NCBI GenBank assembly: GCA_037127255.1
Contig: JBANSL010000002.1
Location: 96,750,519 to 96,814,518 of the forward strand
Source: Persicaria tinctoria
Lineage: Eukaryota; Streptophyta; Magnoliopsida; Caryophyllales; Polygonaceae
Direction of reading: 5' to 3'
DNA length: 64,000 nucleotides
The notes beneath the pieces are model-generated. The model was not told the DNA's origin. It worked only from the letters and a program-made list of their open reading frames with translations, and did not search any database. The position numbers were made by a program, and so were the translations under genes. This document shows, piece after piece, positions 59,101 through 64,000 of the stretch. Numbering within the stretch: the stretch's first letter is position 1; each line of letters starts with the position of its first letter.

Positions 59101-59142
59101 AACCACCCCTTTTTCGCCTACTAAAAAAAAAAAAAAAAAAAA
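56103..59142 (+). mobile_element. Family B LINE, 5'-truncated, inserted in the NLR remnant
   Basis: CTGCTAATAACAACTT flanks it at 56087-56102 and 59143-59158, and a poly(A) run of about 18 precedes the right copy. Removing the insert rejoins the LRR frame. It begins within ORF2 between the endonuclease and RT domains. Sequence is closest to the LINE that starts near 59880 (shared EGRSIQDNTLIAHEIFH and FLTFADDTIIFA). Confidence 0.93.
56126..59099 (+). pseudogene. LINE ORF2 C-terminal part (RT, zinc-binding, RNase H), family B
   Basis: An open frame 56126-58579 (about 817 codons) runs through RT: DKTPGPDGYPPEFFSKYW at about 56385, GIRQGDPLAPYIF, and catalytic FADDTIIF at about 57095. A zf-RVT region with CCLCNDKDEDSDHLFQHC follows at about 58255. 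A stop at 58577-58579 and a frame change separate it from the RNase H frame 58608-59099. That frame has NVDGSTKPTGFCQVGG, QTEVAAFCAGTKLA, IEGDCLEV and FREANGASDFIA, so its acidic residues are present. 5' truncation and the broken frame make it inactive. Confidence 0.88.
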
Positions 59143-59240
59143 CTGCTAATAACAACTTTTTGAGGCTTATAAGATTGGAGATGTCAAGTAGTTTCGCTAC
59201 AAGGGTTTTGATAGATTGAAAGTTTGAAAGTTGTTATGAC

Positions 59241-59879
59241 TCCACACGTGGATGTGGGTTTGGATTCCAAATATTCAGTTGATTTCTTATTTTTCAAATA
59301 ATATTTTAAAAAAAGATTCAATTTTTTTAGCATTATGCATATTACTCCCCTTTTAAAAAAATTAATGAAATAATTAATTTTCTCAATAATAAATTATCAC
59401 ATATACTCTCTCTCTCTCTCTATATATATATATATCTTATTAATTCTCTCAGTTATATGTAAATAATAAATCAAAATAATACTTTAATTATTACATATTA
59501 TTATTATTATTGTTGTTGTTGTTGTTTGAAAAGGAAAAATGTTCTTTTGATTTAATTAATAGTTGTAAAAATATACAAGTTAAACTTCTCTATTTAAAAA
59601 TATATCATAAATGTAAAATTCTATAAAGAAAAAGAAAATCATATAAATATCTATTTTATTATAATAGTAATAATAAATATAAAATAGTCAATAACTTTAA
59701 AGGGTGATAAATGTTAATTAATGCAATATTAAACTTTATAAATTAATTATTATTTAACTGTTAAAATATTTGATTAGTATGTATGGATGCACATGTTTTT
59801 TTTATTAACTACTAAAAAAAGTAGTAGAATTAGCTTATTTGGTATATGGGTTCACATTTTAACTAGTTTATAGTTTTAA
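59241..59879. other. AT-rich spacer with microsatellites
   Basis: A CT then TA repeat lies at about 59408-59437, and TTA then TTG triplet repeats at about 59500-59526. The sequence at 59540-59870 is AT-rich. No gene was found; the family B LINE begins after it. Confidence 0.5.
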
Positions 59880-59904
59880 GCATCGAAAAAACAAAACGCT
59901 CCCA

Positions 59905-61798
59905 ATGAGAGCACCAAAAAACCCTACTCAAACTCCCAGCCGCCGCCACCCAAATTCTTCCAGATCTGGCCTCAAATCCTCAAGCTTCCTTGTTGATTCT
60001 GCCAAGATTTGGCCACCCAGTTTCCCCTTCAAAAATAAAAATGGTTTCAATGGCCGATACGCTCCCATATCAAGAGATTCGGTCCGTCATCAAGGAACAA
60101 AGGAGAAAGGAATGCAAAATCAATTGAGGATTTCTACTGAGATGGCCAGAAGAAGAGATCGTATGTGGAAGTTCAAAAGGAGGACTAGTTCACCGAGATT
60201 CCTCCCTGTTCTTTTCCGTTCGGGTTCGGTGTGCGGGTGGGGGCCTCTGGTTGCGGGTCGTCGTCCTCGATTCCTCCTCCTGAGATGTGCTCGCGGCCTG
60301 GTGCGCCTGGCTCCCCTTCTCTGTGCCTCGCGCTTGGTGCTGTGGCACCTCTGCCGTCCTCATTGGCGGTTGTTGCCTCCTGCCGGCAGCATACCAAATA
60401 ACCCCAAAATTTTGACAACAAACTTATTTTTACCCAAACACTCTACTATAAAACCTTCAGCACAAACAATCTATCTCGATATCCCATTATCTTGAAACTT
60501 CTGGGTTAAATCTTATCTCTTTTCAGGCTCGGATCCTTGCATGCAACTCGGTCGCTCAAAACCTAGCTCGCCCGGGGCAAACTGGCTCCAAGTTGGGCAT
60601 CAATCCAACAAGCAGAACTCCACCTATGAGAGATAAGTTTCAAAACATTGATGCTTATACTATTACTCTTATTTCTTTTTTATGTTTGAACCTGGTTCCC
60701 ATGAATGATTTATCACTTCCGATTGCCTGCCAGTTTAATGCTTATTTCACTATGAATAATAAGATTCATGGGTTTGCTCAATTCCCTTATGATGTAAAAC
60801 AAAAGATGGTTAATTCTGTGTACTCTTCTGAAGTTGCAATGGTTGTGAACAATATTCTGTTTTGTTTCCAATCCCTTGCCGCTAGTAATAAGATTCATTA
60901 TCAAGTTGTTAAGTTTTTCAATCTTAGCTTTAGTGATATCATCCTTTTAGCGTTCTCTAGACTTCCCCTCCTGCTTGAGAAATCAGATTGTATTTTTAAT
61001 GATTTCAATGTTAACTTTAGAATATGTTATCTGATGATGCGAGTTTTGTTGAAGCCAACTCCATTTTTAAATAATTCCCTGCTCGTCCCAGTTATGAACA
61101 ATCTCTTTATAATTTGTTTGTTGTGTTTGATGGGTTGTAATCTATACAATTTTGGTGACTCTTGGAATGAAGGTCCTCCATATTTTTCTCTTGGAGACCT
61201 CCATTTCCGAGATCACCTAACGACTATGGCTTTTCTTTACTTGCCTTTCTTTTTTTTCCTTCATTATGTTATTTTGTTCTGCTTTTTCCTGGTGCTTTTC
61301 TCCCTGGATTGGAAGGCTTGCAGTCTAACCCTTTGCAGGTTGGAAAGGTGCCTAAATGAAGACTCCCAAGAAGAGTCAGGTATACATCCAACCCCTTCAC
61401 TTATCAAAAACTTCAAGCACCCCATTGGAATCTCTGATTCCCAGTGGTTGGTCTGCTGCCCCAACACTACCACTCAAACCTTCAAACAAAAACTTCTATC
61501 CAGAGCTAGTTTTCTTCCAAGCAGTAACTGTACAGGTAAACAATATCTCCATGCTCAGAACCATATAGTACAGAAAAGATGGCAAAGAATCAAACTCACT
61601 ATGAGGACAAGCACATTAGGCAAAGAGTCCGCAATCATGACAGCAGAATCTGTTGCCAGAACTCACTGCTTTAAGCATACAAAGAAAGATTTGGTTTACC
61701 AAGTGAATGCAAATCATAGTACATGTAATCCTCATTGTATTTTTCCTTGTGAATTTCATAATAAAATTGGTGACTATGACAATCAATTGTATGATTAA
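59905..61798 (+). pseudogene. LINE ORF1 of the family B element, frame-shifted
   Basis: An ATG-initiated frame 59905-60495 (196 codons, Arg/Pro/Ser-rich, with a Leu/Arg-rich GC-dense patch at 60180-60390) is followed by a second frame. That frame is open from about 60480 through 60593 to the TAA at 61796-61798, with its first clear ATG at about 60626. The second frame is hydrophobic and carries no zinc knuckle I can see. A single indel near 60480-60500 would join them; this is inference. The stop overlaps the ORF2 start in ATGATTAA. Confidence 0.55.
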
Positions 61799-64000
61799 TA
61801 TCGCATATTGGAATGTAAGGGGTACTAAAAGGCCACTCCTGTGGCAAGAGATCAACCACTTTAGATTTACAAATGATATTGATATCATGGTTTTAACAGA
61901 AACAAAATCCGAGCAAGGCCCTACTGATGATCAAATCAAAAGCTCAGGATTCCACAAGGCCTTCTATGTATCGGCTTCTGGACACAGAGGAGGTATATGG
62001 ATGCTTACAAAAGCAAAAGCAGAAGAGATGAGTCTTATTCTGGAACTACATCATCGAGCCATTCTTATCAAGATAACCATTGAAAAGCATGACTTGCTTT
62101 TACTCTTCGTCTATGCCCCTTCTATTGAAGGTGAAAAAGATGAATTCTGGCATGAAATGTATCAACTAATTTATAAATACATGCTTCCTGTTCTGATTAT
62201 TGGTGACCTTAATGATATTGAGGCAGACACAGACAAGGTTGGAGGCATCACTCCTAACATTACTAGATTTAGAAGAATCAAAAATATTAAAGAAGAGCTT
62301 GGATTACAAACCCTCCCCTTCTCAGGTTCACCCTTTACTTGGAGGAAAAGCAAAAAACTTATTAACAACACCTATGAGCGCTTAGATAGAATTCTAGCTC
62401 ACCAAAAAGTCTTAAGCTGGTTCCCTAATCTCTGTACCAAACACCACCAATTCTCTAACTCGGATCACACTCCAATCTCTCTCCAACTAGGTTCTCAACC
62501 GAAAAGAAAAGGCTCTCCCTTTAGGTTCGAAATGGCATGGACTTCTAATGATGCTCTTGAAAGCATGATAAAAAAAGTTTGGAACTATAAGATAAGAGGA
62601 TCATTAGGTTTCAAGCTCTTATAGAAACAAAAATTATTAAAACAAAACATCAAAAGATGGTGTAAAGATAATCCTAATAATATCACAAAACAACTATCCA
62701 AGGTAGATCTTCAAATCAAATCCCTCCAGGATAGATTGCCCTGGGGTGATATTTCAGCCTCGGAAGGTCACAAACTGGCAAGATTAGAACACAAAAGATA
62801 TAGACTGCTTGATTACAATTATAAGTTTTGGAAACAACGAGCTAAAACTAAACATCTCCAACTTGGTGATAGAAATACAAAATACTTTCAAGTTACAGCT
62901 AGAATAAAAAACTTCAGAAGATCAACTACTTCCTTCACTACAAAGCAGAATGTGCTCATAACAGACCAGGACTTGATCTCAGATCACATCACTGCTGAAA
63001 TGTCTGAAAGGTTCATAGGATCTAACCAACCCAATGTTTCTGAAAATCATGTTTGGAATATCCAACCCCAAGTAACAACTGAAGAAAATGTTAAACTCAT
63101 CTCTCAGCCTACTAATATAGAAATAAAAAATACTCTCTTTAGCATAGCAGATGACAAGTCCCCAGGACCGGATGGCTACCCTCCTGAATTCTATAAACGT
63201 TATTGGAACATCATAGGACAATCTTGTTGTAAAGCAGTCAAAGCTTTCTTCCACTCGGGCCAAATGCTATCTGAATTAAACCAAACTTTTATAGCACTCA
63301 TACCAAAAGTTGAAAATCCCACCTCTATCAATCACTATAGGCCTATTAGTCTCTGTAATACTGTCTATAAAGTTATCTCAAAAATCATCGCAAATCGCTT
63401 GAAGCCAATTCTTCCTAAGCTCATCAATCCTTTCCAAGGAGCATTTGTGGAGGGAAGATCGATTCAAGATAACACCCTTATAGCTCATGAGATTTTCCAT
63501 ACATTCCATAAACAAAAAGGAAAGAAAGGACTTATGGCTCTTAAACTAGATATGGAGAAAGCTTATGATAAATTAAACTGGAACTATATCAAGGCAGTGC
63601 TGAGTAAATTTGGATTTCACGAAACTTGGATTAGCTGGGTTATGAAATGCATATCAACTACCTCCTTCTCTGTCTTGATCAATAACACTCCTGGTCCTCA
63701 ATTTAAACCTAATAGAGGAATCAGACAGGGTGATCCCCTAGCCCCCTACCTATTCGTACTAGTAATGGAAGGTTTATCCAGGGAATTACATAAGGAAGCA
63801 CTTCTTGAGGATGCGTTAATTGCCATTAAACTGGCTAAAAATGGCACTTTCATACCTTTCTTAACCTTTGCTGATGATACCATTATATTTGCAAAAGCAG
63901 CTCATACCAGCTTAAATACAATTCAAAACATATTAAATAACTTCTCAAATTTGTCGGGATTAGCCATAAACTACAATAAGAGCTCCCTACAATGCTCTAA
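61791..64000 (+). pseudogene. LINE ORF2 of the family B element (endonuclease and RT), one stop, truncated by the window
   Basis: It starts ATGATTAATATCGCATATTG (MINIAYWNVRG), the usual N-terminus of the AP-like endonuclease, with LIIGDLNDIEAD at about 62195 and SNSDHTPISL at about 62455. A TAG at 62622-62624 interrupts, but the same frame continues with no further stop to the window edge. It covers DDKSPGPDGYPPEFYKRYW at about 63150, EGRSIQDNTLIAHEIFH and catalytic FADDTIIFA at about 63870. With one nonsense codon it is nearly intact. Confidence 0.88.

Larger units (their letters stand above)
53698..59240 (-). pseudogene. NLR (disease-resistance) gene remnant, split by a LINE
   Basis: Read on the minus strand. 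An LRR piece begins at about 59240-59143 and continues after the LINE from 56102 (LLLADCWNLKALPNLQPLTSLEILD split over 56100-56010). A charged coil-like segment follows near 55680-55450. A winged-helix segment comes next (LMCFSAFP at about 55240; a continuation reading SEGFVEANNFQDNGKQMLEDLIEKGF near 55130-55050, in two parts). MHCHVHSFV stands where an MHD motif is expected. A leucine-rich region at 54860-54016 (LPESICKLKNLIILDLREC, LPISIGLLRNLIHLDLT) precedes a final C-terminal exon 53970-53698. Lesions: a frameshift at a T-run near 55410, a TAG at 55138-55140 inside the winged helix, and the LINE. No P-loop or other NB-ARC motif was found. Confidence 0.82.
59880..64000 (+). mobile_element. 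Family B LINE, 5' portion, running off the window
   Basis: ORF1 (59905-61798, in two frames) and ORF2 (from 61791) lie in L1 order. The 3' end, tail and target duplication are outside the window, so the left boundary near 59880 is approximate. ORF2 is open except for one TAG at 62622-62624. The RT catalytic motif is present. Confidence 0.88.

Noticed and set aside
1..64000. CRISPR array
   Set aside because: Direct repeats seen are few, diverged, intronic or transposon-derived, and the DNA is eukaryotic.

Overview
The window is nuclear DNA of a flowering plant. It has multi-exon genes with GT-AG introns, a chloroplast-targeted photosystem II subunit (PsbW), a GAUT-type pectin glycosyltransferase, an NLR immune-receptor relic, and many L1-type LINEs and MITEs. 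It looks like a eudicot; nothing in the sequence fixes the genus.

The intact host genes, all on + except where stated, are: a pfkB-family sugar kinase (329-3492, 5 exons, 485 aa); a NADKc-like calmodulin-dependent NAD kinase with a zeta-toxin-fold P-loop domain (6561-10413, 8 exons, 554 aa); two tandem RING-H2 genes (21108-21752 and a start-codon-less copy at 27575-28111); a mitochondrial IND1/NUBPL-type Fe-S P-loop protein (33470-35973, 8 exons, 297 aa); a GAUT5/6-like galacturonosyltransferase (39253-42108, 9 exons, 622 aa); and PsbW (42934-44334, 2 exons, 139 aa). On the - strand, 59240-53698 is a broken NLR gene split by a LINE. The genes are housekeeping or signalling loci without a shared pathway.

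Between them lies a dense transposon landscape dominated by L1-clade LINEs with a C-terminal RNase H domain. Family A has a 7.1 kb near-full-length copy at 45762-52861, a broken copy at 12527-17556, an RNase H-only copy at 11025-11380 and a roughly 110-bp tail at 38777-38888. Family B has a 5'-truncated copy at 56103-59142 and a copy running off the window at about 59880-64000. Family C is a GC-rich, uninterrupted but 5'-truncated copy at 17883-20299 (-). Family D is a fragment at 30405-31287 (-). A 1.55 kb RT-less retroposon lies at 28457-30010 (-). Most have readable target-site duplications, given per entry. By rough addition LINE-derived sequence is about a third of the window; I saw no LTR retrotransposon.

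DNA transposons include a three-level nest (LINE containing a TTA-flanked Harbinger-like element containing a Mutator-like element), a Stowaway inside a Stowaway, two further Stowaways, a Tourist/Harbinger-type MITE with TAA target duplication, and a MULE-like element between the two RING genes.

The region 10.4-28.4 kb is an eroded tandem array. Promoter, RING gene, 3' flank and a downstream segment recur in the same order, and the 3' flank of the NADKc gene belongs to the same repeat family.
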